Shown here: positions 16,163 to 25,328 of the stretch, in pieces
How positions within the stretch are numbered: the stretch's first letter is position 1
How the letters are laid out: every line of letters begins with the position of its first letter
Assembly: GCA_018242215.1 (NCBI GenBank)
Contig: JAFECG010000020.1
Coordinates: 62,001-126,000, forward strand
DNA length: 64,000 nucleotides
Origin: Pseudomonadota bacterium
GTDB lineage: Bacteria; Pseudomonadota; Alphaproteobacteria; Rhizobiales; Hyphomicrobiaceae
Direction of reading: 5' to 3'
Position numbers and translations under genes: made by a program
The notes under the pieces: generated by a model
The model's database searches: none
Seen by the model: only the letters and a program-made list of their open reading frames with translations
Told to the model about the DNA's origin: nothing

Positions 16163-17131
16163 TCAGGCCAACTTGAAGGGCATGTCCTTGCCGGCGAAAA
16201 AGGCGTCGATGTTGTCGAGCGCCTCGAAGCCCATCTGGTTGCGCGCTTCGATCGCGGCCGAACCCAGATGCGGGAACAGGAACGTATTCGGAAGGTCGTA
16301 ATAGCCTTCGTTGATCTTCGGCTCGCCGGCGAAGACATCGAGACCGGCGTAAGCGAGGCGCCCCGACTTCAGCGCCGCGATCATGTCGTCATCCTTGACG
16401 AGGTCGCCGCGCGCCGTGTTCACGACGATCGCTCCTTGCGGCAGTTTCTCGATCACGTCCTTGTTGAAGAAGTAGCGCGTCTCGGGCGTCGACGGCGCAT
16501 TGATCGAGAAGAACTGCGAAACCCTCAAAAGACTGTCGAGGCTGTCGTGATAGGTGGCGTTGTACTTCGCCTCGACCTCGGGCTTGGCGCGGTAAATATC
16601 GTAGTAGTGGATCTCCATGTCGAAGCCGCGTGCGCGCTGCGCGAGTGCCTGACCGATCTTGCCGAAGCCATAGATACCGAGCTTCTTGTTATCGAGGCGC
16701 TGGCCAACGAGTTGCAGCGGCTGCCAACCGGGCCAGGAGCGCGTGCGGATCATCTTCTCGCCTTCGGAGGCGCGGCGGGCTGCGCCAAGGAGAAGCAGCA
16801 TCGCGATTTCGGCGGTCGCGACAGTGACGCCGTGCGGAGCGTTTCCGACCTTGATGCCGCGCGCTTTGCAAGCTTCGAGATCGATGTGATCGAAGCCGAT
16901 CGAAAACGTCGAGATGCACTTGATGTGCTCGGGCACGCGGTCGATGACGGCTTTCGGACACTTCTCATTCAAGGTCAGCAGGATCGCATCGACGCTTTTC
17001 GCCGTCTCGAGCATCTCGTCCACGGTGATCTTCGGATTGTCGCCGTGCGCGATAACATCATAGGACGCCCGGGCGCGGGCCATGACAGCCTCGGGCAGAG
17101 GCCACGTAATCAGGATCTTCTTCTTAGACAT
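16163..17131 (-). CDS. hprA: NADH-dependent hydroxypyruvate reductase (glycerate dehydrogenase)
   Basis: This 322-residue D-2-hydroxyacid dehydrogenase has a Rossmann motif GFGKIGQ near residue 155, catalytic Arg241 (NTARGD), Glu270 (FAGEP) and His288 (FPHLGSA). It opens with KKKILITWPLPEA, and large blocks (ISTFSIGFDHIDLEACKARG, GNAPHGVTVATAEIAMLLLLG) agree with my recollection of the Hyphomicrobium methylovorum glycerate dehydrogenase structure sequence. It reduces hydroxypyruvate to D-glycerate in the serine cycle. The start at 17131 gives the same length as that protein; the frame extending to 17275 is rejected. It works directly after the aminotransferase encoded at 13196-14407. Confidence 0.95.
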   Translation of the reverse strand: MSKKKILITWPLPEAVMARARASYDVIAHGDNPKITVDEMLETAKSVDAILLTLNEKCPKAVIDRVPEHIKCISTFSIGFDHIDLEACKARGIKVGNAPHGVTVATAEIAMLLLLGAARRASEGEKMIRTRSWPGWQPLQLVGQRLDNKKLGIYGFGKIGQALAQRARGFDMEIHYYDIYRAKPEVEAKYNATYHDSLDSLLRVSQFFSINAPSTPETRYFFNKDVIEKLPQGAIVVNTARGDLVKDDDMIAALKSGRLAYAGLDVFAGEPKINEGYYDLPNTFLFPHLGSAAIEARNQMGFEALDNIDAFFAGKDMPFKLA

Positions 17132-17321
17132 GAGATGAGGGGTCTCCCGGACATCGGACGTTGATCGCCGCACGCTTGTGCCCGACCAGGACGGACCTGA
17201 CAAGTCCGGTCTGGCGCTCCGCTGCACCGCAACCTGCCGATGCGAAACGTTTTTTTCACCATATCGCACCCACAATGCAGCTTCGATTCACGGGGCGCGC
17301 GGTCGCGTCGAAGGCAGTGTC

Positions 17322-17702
17322 ATGCGTACAATCTTACTCGGATTGCTTCTCCTCGCCGGCACGAAAATCTGGTTCCAGGAGCATGCCTATCGCACCGCGA
17401 TGGCCGACGCGGTCGTCGAGGCCTATCGGCAGCGGGCTATCGAGGTCTGTCGCCGGGGCGCGATGAAGCGCGCAGGCAGCATCCGCGATGATGGCACCAG
17501 CGCATGGGGTCCGGCCTCGCCCGCGGAAGCCGTGATCGGCGATCCGGATGTCAACGTTGCGATCTGGGATACTCAGAATCCACTTTGGCGGCAGCGCTTC
17601 CGTGACCCGCACTTGATCCTCACGGGATCGAGCGCCGGCGGGCCGCGCTGCGCCTATGATGTTCGCGATGGCGGCGCGACGATCACGGCCGCAGCACCCT
17701 GA
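17322..17702 (+). CDS. hypothetical protein with N-terminal hydrophobic segment
   Basis: This encodes 126 residues. The ATG at 17322 follows GAAGG by seven bases. Residues 3-15 are hydrophobic (ILLGLLLLAGTKI) and could be an uncleaved anchor or signal. The remainder is polar with a conserved-looking VNVAIWDTQNPLWRQRFRDPHLIL block and two cysteines (CRRGAM, RCAYDV). No family is recognised. It is divergent from hprA and followed by the Wzz-like gene after 155 bases. Confidence 0.65.
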   Translation: MRTILLGLLLLAGTKIWFQEHAYRTAMADAVVEAYRQRAIEVCRRGAMKRAGSIRDDGTSAWGPASPAEAVIGDPDVNVAIWDTQNPLWRQRFRDPHLILTGSSAGGPRCAYDVRDGGATITAAAP

Positions 17703-17857
17703 TCTTGCGTTGCCGATGCACGCCTCATCGGTTTCGCGCGGATCTGATCGACAACGGCATATTCATCTTTGGCGCAGACACTGACGTGTGAGTCGCCGCG
17801 TCCGCAGGCCATACCCGGCATGTCGCGCAGGCCGACGGAGTTCAGAGCACGCCCGCC

Positions 17858-19477
17858 ATGGCCGAGCAGAAGGCATCCGCAGAAAACCACCGCGCGTCAT
17901 TCGGCTTTTCAGGAGCCCGGTTCGCGGTCGTCAAGCGCGCCAAGGCCGTGCTGCTTCTACCGGCGATCGCGGCTGCGCTAACACTCATCGTCGTCGCATT
18001 GATCCCCGACTGGTATACCTCATCAGTCCTCATTCAGATCGATCCGCGACAAACGATTTCCATTGCCCCTGATGCGCAGACCCCATCCGGTACGCAACCT
18101 TTCGAGGCCGAGCGCCGTGCCGTTGAGCATCAGATCGCTGTCCTGCAATCGCCGCGGCTCATCGACGATGTTGCGGAACAACTCAATCTTTCGGACGATC
18201 CAGAATTTCAGGAGCGGCCGCTTCTCGCGTGGCTCGGCGCGCCGTTCACGGCCGACGACAGAACCGTAACGCGCGAAGCTATCGCCGCGCATCTGAGCGT
18301 TATGCGCGTTCACAGTTCCTCTCTCATCCGCGTGCGATTCTCGTCGCGCGACGCCGCGAAGGCCGAGCGCATCGTCAAAGCTATCGGCGCCGCTTACGTG
18401 ACGCACGCACATTCGAAGTCGTCGGCCGCAGAGACTTCGTTGCCAGGACACGGAGAGCAGACGGCATCCGAAAAAGTGTTTTCATCGCTCCTCAGCCAAT
18501 ACGGGCTGAACCATTCCCTCTCGGGTGCCCGCATCGTGGAACGCGCTTATCTGCCGAGACAGCCGGCGGGACCGAAACGCGTCCGCATCGTTGCCACGGT
18601 CGGACTATCGACGTTCGTCCTCCTGCTGACGATTGCCGTACTCCTCGAGCGGACTTCGCGCGCGAAGAGCCGCGAGATCGAGAAGGTGCTCGCGTGCCCT
18701 CATATGAGTTCATTGCCGACGGTCGTCTCGCACGAGGAGACAGATATGCGCGCCCGCAATGTTCGGCTCATCGTTGCAGAACCTGAGTGTCGCTATGCGG
18801 AAGCCGTTCGCAACGTCTCCCAAGCGCTTTCCGCGCGCGCGGGCGGCACGACAGGCCGCGTAATCCTCGTGACATCGGCGCTGCCCGGAGAAGGTGCGGA
18901 GCTCTTCGCCTCGAACATCGCACACCATATGGCCGTTGTCGGACAGACGTCGCTGCTTATCGATTGCGATTTTCGCACGAAGAGCCTCACGCGCCAGCTT
19001 GCGCCACGGAACGCAATCGGCATCCTTGACCAAGTCACCGCCCGCGCTCCCCTCGAGGATGCAATCCTGCGCGATGGCCTGACCGGCGTCCACTTCCTGC
19101 CAGCGGCGGGCCCCGCGCCCGCTCCCCGTGCCGCCTCTTCGATGCTTCGATCGGCCGATTTGTCAGAGGCGTTCGTGCGCCTCAAAAAACGTTTTCCGAC
19201 GATTGTGCTCTCGTCCCCGCCCCTTCTCCCGTTCACCGATGTAAGAGCGCTCGCCGACCTTGCCGATCAGATCGTTTTTCTCACCGCCTGGGAGAGAACA
19301 CCGCATGAGCTCGCAAAGAAGGCTTTGGTCACACTCGGAACCAACCAGCATAAAGTCGTCGGTGCGGTTCTGACCGACGTATCGGAGGGACAGGACGCCG
19401 GGTTCATGAGCTTCGGCGCCATCCTCGAAGAAATCTGGCGTGCGTCGCGCATGTCATCGCTCGACCGGGCGGCCTAG
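17858..19477 (+). CDS. Wzz/BY-kinase-like chain-length protein with degenerate Walker A
   Basis: This 539-residue protein has two membrane segments (about 31-50 and 243-263) flanking a periplasmic Wzz-type domain, then a cytoplasmic P-loop domain resembling CpsD/Wzc tyrosine kinases. The usual SALPGEGKST nucleotide loop reads SALPGEGAEL here (about 340-349), so the phosphate-binding lysine is absent. The second Asp motif is LLIDCDFR, and the C-terminus lacks a tyrosine cluster. Proteins of this design control exopolysaccharide length and export. This one probably does not phosphorylate, and may be a regulatory or structural pseudo-kinase. No glycosyltransferase or flippase gene adjoins it; the nearest sugar-nucleotide gene is manC at 25.3 kb. 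Confidence 0.8.
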   Translation: MAEQKASAENHRASFGFSGARFAVVKRAKAVLLLPAIAAALTLIVVALIPDWYTSSVLIQIDPRQTISIAPDAQTPSGTQPFEAERRAVEHQIAVLQSPRLIDDVAEQLNLSDDPEFQERPLLAWLGAPFTADDRTVTREAIAAHLSVMRVHSSSLIRVRFSSRDAAKAERIVKAIGAAYVTHAHSKSSAAETSLPGHGEQTASEKVFSSLLSQYGLNHSLSGARIVERAYLPRQPAGPKRVRIVATVGLSTFVLLLTIAVLLERTSRAKSREIEKVLACPHMSSLPTVVSHEETDMRARNVRLIVAEPECRYAEAVRNVSQALSARAGGTTGRVILVTSALPGEGAELFASNIAHHMAVVGQTSLLIDCDFRTKSLTRQLAPRNAIGILDQVTARAPLEDAILRDGLTGVHFLPAAGPAPAPRAASSMLRSADLSEAFVRLKKRFPTIVLSSPPLLPFTDVRALADLADQIVFLTAWERTPHELAKKALVTLGTNQHKVVGAVLTDVSEGQDAGFMSFGAILEEIWRASRMSSLDRAA

Positions 19478-19734
19478 AGGCGAAACGCCCGCGCCAGCAC
19501 ATTGGATTCAACCAAATCCGTTGACAGGAAATTTCCCTCAACAATTCGGGAAAAATTCTCGATGCGCCGCAGTCGAAACGATGGCAGTCGCGCGCTACCG
19601 GCTCGCTCGTAAAAAACGCTTCTAAATCAAAAACTCCGAGCCGGACCCATGCAGCGCTAATCTTACGAATTTCACACTGGTAACAGCGCGTCAAAATGGC
19701 TACACGCGTTTCGGGAATCTTCTAATCAAACGCA

Positions 19735-20211
19735 ATGGAAAGTCTTAGCGTGATCAGAACTCTGCAGCGATTCGCAATATCTTGTGCGCTTATTCTTCCG
19801 ACCACCATTGGAGCGACGCTCGCAAACGCTGAACCTTACGCGGCTCCGGCCCAGGCGTCGGCCCCCGCGGTCCACATGGAGTTGAACAAGCTTGAGCCTT
19901 CCGAAAAGGGATGCCGGGCCTATATGGTTGTCGACAACCCCGGCGAGGACGCGTTCCAGTCATTCAAGATCGACCTCGTGCTGTTTCAGACGGACGGCGT
20001 GATCGGCAAGCGATTTTCGATCGATCTGGCGCCCCTCAAACCGAAAAAGAAATCGGTGAAGCTTTTCGAAATCGATGGCATTCAGTGCGATAAAATCGGC
20101 TCATTTCTCGTCAACGACGTGATGGAGTGCAAGGCCCAATCCGGGCCTGTTTCGGGCTGCCTCGAGAGCTTGAAAACGTCCACGCTGACGAAAGTGCAAC
20201 TCTCCAAGTAA
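19735..20211 (+). CDS. secreted protein preceding exbB-exbD-tonB
   Basis: This encodes 158 residues with a signal peptide (hydrophobic 12-26, cleavage near ANA-EP at about 32). The mature part contains three or four cysteines (KGCRAY, IQCDKIG, MECKA, GCLES) that could form two disulfides, and alternating beta-like segments. It ends 3 bases before exbB, so it is co-transcribed with the TonB energising complex. A periplasmic accessory of that complex is a reasonable guess but not demonstrated. The 257-base gap before it should hold the operon promoter, but no clear box was identified. Confidence 0.75.
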   Translation: MESLSVIRTLQRFAISCALILPTTIGATLANAEPYAAPAQASAPAVHMELNKLEPSEKGCRAYMVVDNPGEDAFQSFKIDLVLFQTDGVIGKRFSIDLAPLKPKKKSVKLFEIDGIQCDKIGSFLVNDVMECKAQSGPVSGCLESLKTSTLTKVQLSK

Positions 20212-20214
20212 TCG

Positions 20215-20898
20215 GTGATCACCTTGTTTTTGCTGTCCGAAGAAATCGTTGCGAGAGACCTTTCGGTCCTGGGCCTCTTTCATCACGCTGATATCGTCGT
20301 CAAATGCATCATCGTCGGCCTGCTGATGGCTTCCGTCATCTGCTGGGCCATGGCGTTCGAGAAGCTCATCCGCGTGTGGATGGTCAACCGCGAGATCGGC
20401 AAGCTCGAAAAAAGCGGGCAAGCGGCAAGCCTTCCGCAGGCCCGCGCGAGCAGCCTGATCGGCGCCGTCGGAGAAGCAGCGCGCACGGAATGGAGCGAAG
20501 CGGCAAACGACGCGTCGACAGGCGAGGTCCGCGACCGGCTCGAAGTTGCCATGCGGGCCGCCGTCAAACGCAAGCTCAAGAGCATCGAGCAGGGATTGCC
20601 GTTCCTTGCAACGCTCGGCTCTGCCGCGCCCTTCATCGGTCTTTTCGGTACCGTCTGGGGTATCATGAACTCATTCACGGCGATCGCGCAGCAGAAGGAT
20701 ACAAGTCTCGCCGTCGTCGCTCCGGGCATCGCTGAAGCGCTCTTCGCTACGGCCGTCGGTCTTGCAGCCGCGATTCCGGCCGTCATTTTCTACAATCAGA
20801 TCACGGTCGCTCTCGGGCGCGCATCAGATCGCGTGATGCCTGCGATCGTCGGCCTCGCCCGGACGATGTCCCGTCGCGGTTTGGAAGGTGCGAACTGA
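20215..20898 (+). CDS. exbB: ExbB/TolQ-type proton channel subunit
   Basis: This 227-residue membrane protein has a first membrane segment at about 25-48 and a large cytoplasmic loop rich in charged residues. The MotA/TolQ/ExbB signature follows: [27 protein letters not shown] and the final [24 protein letters not shown] segment. With ExbD it forms the proton-driven motor that powers TonB. A GTG start at 20215 follows the stop of the upstream gene by 3 bases. ExbB is preferred over TolQ because tonB follows and no tolA, tolB or pal is present. Confidence 0.92.
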   Translation: MITLFLLSEEIVARDLSVLGLFHHADIVVKCIIVGLLMASVICWAMAFEKLIRVWMVNREIGKLEKSGQAASLPQARASSLIGAVGEAARTEWSEAANDASTGEVRDRLEVAMRAAVKRKLKSIEQGLPFLATLGSAAPFIGLFGTVWGIMNSFTAIAQQKDTSLAVVAPGIAEALFATAVGLAAAIPAVIFYNQITVALGRASDRVMPAIVGLARTMSRRGLEGAN

Positions 20899-21350
20899 TG
20901 GGAATGTCTGTCGGCAGTAGTTCCGGTGGAGACGACGGCGATACCTATAAGCCGCTCGCCGAAATCAACGTCACGCCGTTCGTCGACGTCATGCTGGTGC
21001 TTCTGATCATCTTCATGGTCGCTGCGCCGCTCATGGTCCAGGGCGTGCCGCTCGAGCTGCCGAAGACGACTGCGTCCAAAATCGGCGCGCAGAAGAAACC
21101 AATGGTCGTATCGCTCGCGCCGGATGGGAAGCTCTATATCCGCGACGAAGAAGTCACGCGAGAAACACTCGTGCCGCGGCTCGAGCAGATCAAGGCCGCC
21201 GAAGGCGACGCAATCGTCTACGTGCGCGCCGACAGGAAAATTGCCTATGGCGACGTCATGGAGTTGCTGGGCCGGGTTGGGGATTCGGGATATGCCCGCG
21301 TCTCTCTTCTCTCTCAGCCGTCACCATCCGGGGCGACAGCGAAAAACTGA
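20898..21350 (+). CDS. exbD: ExbD-type biopolymer transport protein
   Basis: This 150-residue protein has a cytoplasmic N-terminus and a single membrane helix with the essential Asp in [22 protein letters not shown] periplasmic domain follows (about 60-140) with [20 protein letters not shown]. The start ATG overlaps the exbB stop by one base. The helix Asp carries protons through the ExbB-ExbD channel. A short Ser/Pro tail follows the domain. Confidence 0.93.
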   Translation: MGMSVGSSSGGDDGDTYKPLAEINVTPFVDVMLVLLIIFMVAAPLMVQGVPLELPKTTASKIGAQKKPMVVSLAPDGKLYIRDEEVTRETLVPRLEQIKAAEGDAIVYVRADRKIAYGDVMELLGRVGDSGYARVSLLSQPSPSGATAKN

Positions 21351-21367
21351 CGACGAGTACCGCCGGG

Positions 21368-22087
21368 ATGTACTTGCGAGCGACCGCTATTCTCATGTCC
21401 GTTCTGATCCATGCGTCGATCGGATACGCGATGCTTCCGCATTTGCAGGACAACAACGTCCAGGCGATCGATCTCGGCAAGGGCATGGACGTGATGCTCG
21501 TGCAGGGAAGCGAGCTCAATGACAGCGTCACCAAGGGGGATGCCTCCGAAACGCAGGAGGTCCCGGAAGTAACGGCGATGGAGGCGGCGCCCCCTCCTCC
21601 GCCCGAAGAGCAGAAGCCGGATGAACTGCGCGACGTGATTTCGTCCGACGAGAGCACTGTCGAGCAGGACGTCATCAAGACCGAGGAACCGCCCCCACCT
21701 CCCGATACGCCACCGCCGCCGCCCGAAGTCGCTCAGACAATCACGCAACCGGCTCAAGTCGCGGTTCTTGAGGTCAGGAGTGCAGGACAAGCTTCCGGCG
21801 GCAATGCCAAGGCATTCGGCCGCTATATGAGCGAAATCAACGATCGCGTTCAGAAGGCAAAGCGCAATCCGCGCACCCGCGCAACGGGCACGGTCGTGCT
21901 CAAATATACCATCGGAATTGATGGTCAGCTTCTGTCGAAGGAAGTTGCGTCGAGCTCGGGTTCGAAGAGCCTCGATGATGCGGCGACGGAAGCTCTCGAC
22001 CGGGCAGCGCCGTTTCCGCCGATACCGCCGGACGTGAGTGTGAAGCCGCTCGCCTTCACGCAACCGTTCAAGTTCATCATGCGCTGA
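21368..22087 (+). CDS. tonB: TonB energy-transducing protein
   Basis: This 239-residue protein has an N-terminal membrane anchor (about 5-24), an acidic, proline-rich spacer with Glu/Pro clusters (about 70-125), and a C-terminal TonB domain. The C-terminal domain contains YMSEINDRVQKAKRNPR, GTVVLKYTIGIDGQLLSKEVASSSG and ALDRAAPFPPIP. It links the ExbB-ExbD motor to outer-membrane receptors that import iron chelates, cobalamin or other ligands. No TonB-dependent receptor is encoded in this window. It starts 17 bases after exbD. Confidence 0.92.
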   Translation: MYLRATAILMSVLIHASIGYAMLPHLQDNNVQAIDLGKGMDVMLVQGSELNDSVTKGDASETQEVPEVTAMEAAPPPPPEEQKPDELRDVISSDESTVEQDVIKTEEPPPPPDTPPPPPEVAQTITQPAQVAVLEVRSAGQASGGNAKAFGRYMSEINDRVQKAKRNPRTRATGTVVLKYTIGIDGQLLSKEVASSSGSKSLDDAATEALDRAAPFPPIPPDVSVKPLAFTQPFKFIMR

Positions 22088-22249
22088 GACAACGTCCGAC
22101 GCCGTTGCGCCGACGGCGATCTCGTCTCAATTTCGATAAAAATTCGTTAAATTGGCGGGAACGTCGTTCAGCTTCAATGGATTAACCTTGAGTTAGCTAC
22201 TCGCCCATAGATTGAGCTTGGCTCCAGTTATCGCGTCAGGCTGCCTTTG

Positions 22250-23158
22250 ATGATGTTCGGGTCGGTTGGAAATGCAAAATCCAACTCGTTGATGGGCGAG
22301 TATGCGTCGCTGTTGAGCGACGCGGTTTTGCGTCACCGCGCCCGCCTTGCAGAACAGACCGCGCGCCTCGAAGCCGAACTCGCGAGCAAGGTGAAGTCCG
22401 AATTCATCGCGAACATGAGCCACGAGCTCAGGACGCCGCTCAACACCATTATCGGATTTTCGAAGCTTCTGGCACAGCATGACGAACGACATCTGCCTGA
22501 CAAGGAGATCGTCGAATACGCGACGCTGATCCACGACGCGGCGGGCCACCTGCTGTCCGTCATCAATGATGTTCTCGACATCTCGAAGATGCAGAGCGGA
22601 AAATATACGCTTGAAGCCAGCGAGGTGAACGTCGCGGACATTCTGGCGGGCAGCATCAACGCCTTCCAAATGATGGCGAGCGAAGCACACGTGGAATTGC
22701 GCGCCGACATTGCTCAGGACCTGCCCACAATCCGCGGCGACGCGGCCAAACTTCGGCGCGTCTTCATGAACATCATCTCAAATGCACTGAAGTTCACGCC
22801 AGCAAATGGGCTGGTGGAAGTCAGCGCGCGACCGGACAGCAACGGTGGCGTGCTCGTTGCCATCCGCGACACCGGTCTCGGAATGACAACCGAAGAGATC
22901 GGCGTCGCAATGACACCTTTCGGCCAAGTCGACGGCGGGCGGTCCCGCTGGCGCGAAGGCACCGGTCTCGGCCTTCCGATCGCCAAAGCCCTGACCGAGC
23001 TTCACGGCGGACAGCTCGAGCTTCGATCGACGAAAGGCACGGGCACCGATGTCGTGATGGCGTTCCCATCGCGCGATAACGTGAGCCCGGTTACATCCGA
23101 GCATTCGCATCCCGTCATTCCTTCGGCCGACACGCGGACCTTCAATGCAAGGCAATAG
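22250..23158 (+). CDS. soluble sensor histidine kinase without a sensor domain
   Basis: This 302-residue protein is almost only a kinase core: an N-terminal coiled coil (about 25-48), HisKA with phospho-acceptor His58 in [19 protein letters not shown], then HATPase with the N box [11 protein letters not shown]1 DTGLGM and G2 [12 protein letters not shown]. The core resembles PleC/DivJ-type cell-cycle kinases of alphaproteobacteria, but no PAS or membrane segment is seen. A start at 22250 is assumed (TTG at 22247 and ATG at 22253 are alternatives). Its stop overlaps the next gene by 14 bases, so translational coupling to the HerA-like ATPase is likely. No response regulator is nearby. Confidence 0.88.
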   Translation: MMFGSVGNAKSNSLMGEYASLLSDAVLRHRARLAEQTARLEAELASKVKSEFIANMSHELRTPLNTIIGFSKLLAQHDERHLPDKEIVEYATLIHDAAGHLLSVINDVLDISKMQSGKYTLEASEVNVADILAGSINAFQMMASEAHVELRADIAQDLPTIRGDAAKLRRVFMNIISNALKFTPANGLVEVSARPDSNGGVLVAIRDTGLGMTTEEIGVAMTPFGQVDGGRSRWREGTGLGLPIAKALTELHGGQLELRSTKGTGTDVVMAFPSRDNVSPVTSEHSHPVIPSADTRTFNARQ

Positions 23159-25163
23159 CTCCCAGACTTCTCTGAACCGCGGCGCGGACCTTTCCATAGG
23201 CCGCATCGTGTCGGTCACCGGCTCGAAGGCCATCGTTCTGCTCGATGGGGCGAGCAATTCACGCGCGCGCTCGTCCGACGGGCGGCCAGAGATGGGCACG
23301 CTGCTTGCGATCGAGACGGCGCGAACCACGGTTCTTGCGATCGTTTCAGCACTGAGCGTTCCCGTCCCCTCGCAGCGCGACGGAGAGAGCGAGGTCTGGA
23401 TCGCCGAGCTTGGCCTCGTCGGCGAACTCTCGAACTCGGAACGAAGCGACACTCCGTACTTCAATCGTGGCGTGACGGCGTATCCAGCACTCGGCGATCG
23501 CGTACGTCTTGCGCAGAAGCCCGAACTTGAAGCGACGTTCTGCGGCGATACGAGCGCGATGGTGCGCGTCGGAGCCATCCGTCAGGACAGCACCATCCCC
23601 GCAATGGTGCGGGTCGACGAATTGCTCGGCAAGCACTTCGCCATTCTCGGCACGACAGGTACCGGCAAATCGTGCACGACCGCACTGATCCTGCGCTCGA
23701 TTGTGGAAAAGAATCCGGCGGCCCACATTCTGCTGCTCGATCCGCACAACGAATACGCAACTGCATTCACCGAATGGGCCGAGGTCATCTCTCCCCGCAA
23801 TATGCAGCTCCCGTATTGGCTGCTCACCTTCGAAGAGATTGTGGAGGTTCTGGTCGGCGACGGCGATCGCAAAGCCGAGGTCGAGGTTCTGCAGGAGATC
23901 ATTCCGATTGCGAAGACGCGCTATAATACCGCGCGCTCGGCGGAGCCTGCAAAAATTCGGCGTGGTTTGGGCGATCCGAACCGCTGCACGGTCGACACGC
24001 CGGTTCCCTATCGCATTTCGGATCTTCTTTCGCTGCTCGACGAGCGCATGGGCAAGCTTGAGAACAGGAGAGATCTGGCGCCTTATCGCAGCCTGAAGCA
24101 TCGCATCGAGACGATCTCACAGGATGGCCGGTATGCCTTCATGTTCGGATCGCGCACCGTTTTCGACAGCATGGCGCAGGTTCTCGGCCGCCTCTTCCGG
24201 GTTCCCGTCAACAACAAGCCGATTACCATTCTCGAGCTGACGGGCATTCCGTCGGAGGTCGTCAATGTCGTCGTCTCGGTTCTCTGCCGCATGACGTTCG
24301 ATTTCGCTCTCTGGAGCGAAGGACAGGTTCCGGTGACGCTCGTCTGCGAGGAAGCGCATCGTTACGTTCCCGCGAATTCGACGCTCGGTTTCGAGCCCTG
24401 CAAACGCGCGATTGCCAAGATTGCGAAGGAAGGGCGGAAGTACGGTGCTTCGCTTTGCATTGTCACGCAGCGCCCAGCGGAAATAGATCCGACGATCCTC
24501 TCCCAGTGCAACACCGTCTTTGCGCTGCGCATGTCGAATGATCGCGACCAGGAGATCGTGGCGTCGGCGGTTGCGGACACCGGCGCCGGGCTGTTGGAAT
24601 TTCTGCCGTCGCTCGGGCAACGCGAAGCGATTGCGTTTGGCGACGGCATGTCGCTGCCGGCACGCATCAAGTTCGATGAACTCCCGAGAAGCGCGTTGCC
24701 GAAGTCATCGACGGCGATCTTCTCCGAGAGGTGGCAAACATCTCTCAATGAAGAGGGCTTCCTCGACCAGATCGTCGAGCGCTGGCGCGCTTCGGGAATT
24801 CCGACGAACGGCGATGCGCCGCATCAGCTCGCGATGATGGCGGACGCGCTGAGCGATGCCCTGGGTATGCAATCGGCAAGCGCAGCGGAGTCTTCTTCCT
24901 ACATGGCGGAGGAGGCCTCCGGTTATCGGGTCGCGGCTCATTCGGCCTCCCCCTATTCCACGGCTCCTTCGGCGAACCGGCAGAATGGGTCTTTGGTCCG
25001 GCGCGACGTTCCGACGTCAACGTCACATTCGAGCGGAACCCGGAGTTCCGCACCCGAACGAACGGCCCCGGTTTCGCAAACAAATCCAGGCGATAAGGCG
25101 ACTTCAGGCCTTTCGTCGTCGGACGCTCTTCGGTCGCTGCGTGAGCGACTGTCGCGATCCTAG
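23145..25163 (+). CDS. HerA/FtsK-like hexameric ATPase (DUF87 helicase)
   Basis: This 672-residue protein begins with a HAS-barrel-like beta domain (about 15-140). A RecA-like motor follows with Walker A GTTGTGKS (169-176), Walker [10 protein letters not shown] (about 398-406), and an arginine-finger region near [17 protein letters not shown]. The last 120 residues are Ser/Ala/Pro-rich and probably disordered. HerA proteins pump or unwind DNA, often with the nuclease NurA, but no nurA is near. It overlaps the histidine kinase gene, so a link between signalling and DNA translocation is possible but untested. Confidence 0.87.
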   Translation: MQGNSSQTSLNRGADLSIGRIVSVTGSKAIVLLDGASNSRARSSDGRPEMGTLLAIETARTTVLAIVSALSVPVPSQRDGESEVWIAELGLVGELSNSERSDTPYFNRGVTAYPALGDRVRLAQKPELEATFCGDTSAMVRVGAIRQDSTIPAMVRVDELLGKHFAILGTTGTGKSCTTALILRSIVEKNPAAHILLLDPHNEYATAFTEWAEVISPRNMQLPYWLLTFEEIVEVLVGDGDRKAEVEVLQEIIPIAKTRYNTARSAEPAKIRRGLGDPNRCTVDTPVPYRISDLLSLLDERMGKLENRRDLAPYRSLKHRIETISQDGRYAFMFGSRTVFDSMAQVLGRLFRVPVNNKPITILELTGIPSEVVNVVVSVLCRMTFDFALWSEGQVPVTLVCEEAHRYVPANSTLGFEPCKRAIAKIAKEGRKYGASLCIVTQRPAEIDPTILSQCNTVFALRMSNDRDQEIVASAVADTGAGLLEFLPSLGQREAIAFGDGMSLPARIKFDELPRSALPKSSTAIFSERWQTSLNEEGFLDQIVERWRASGIPTNGDAPHQLAMMADALSDALGMQSASAAESSSYMAEEASGYRVAAHSASPYSTAPSANRQNGSLVRRDVPTSTSHSSGTRSSAPERTAPVSQTNPGDKATSGLSSSDALRSLRERLSRS

Positions 25164-25328
25164 GCTAACAAGACGTGTTCACGCCCAAATTCCCCCCGCA
25201 TTTGCTGGTTGTGCGCTCAATTGGAAAAAGCGCGCTAATTCATACGCTTGCCAAACGTCGTCTGCATGTGTTGCGATGGGCGGACGTGAACTGAGACCTT
25301 AACTCTAAAGTTCGGGGGAGACCGTTCC

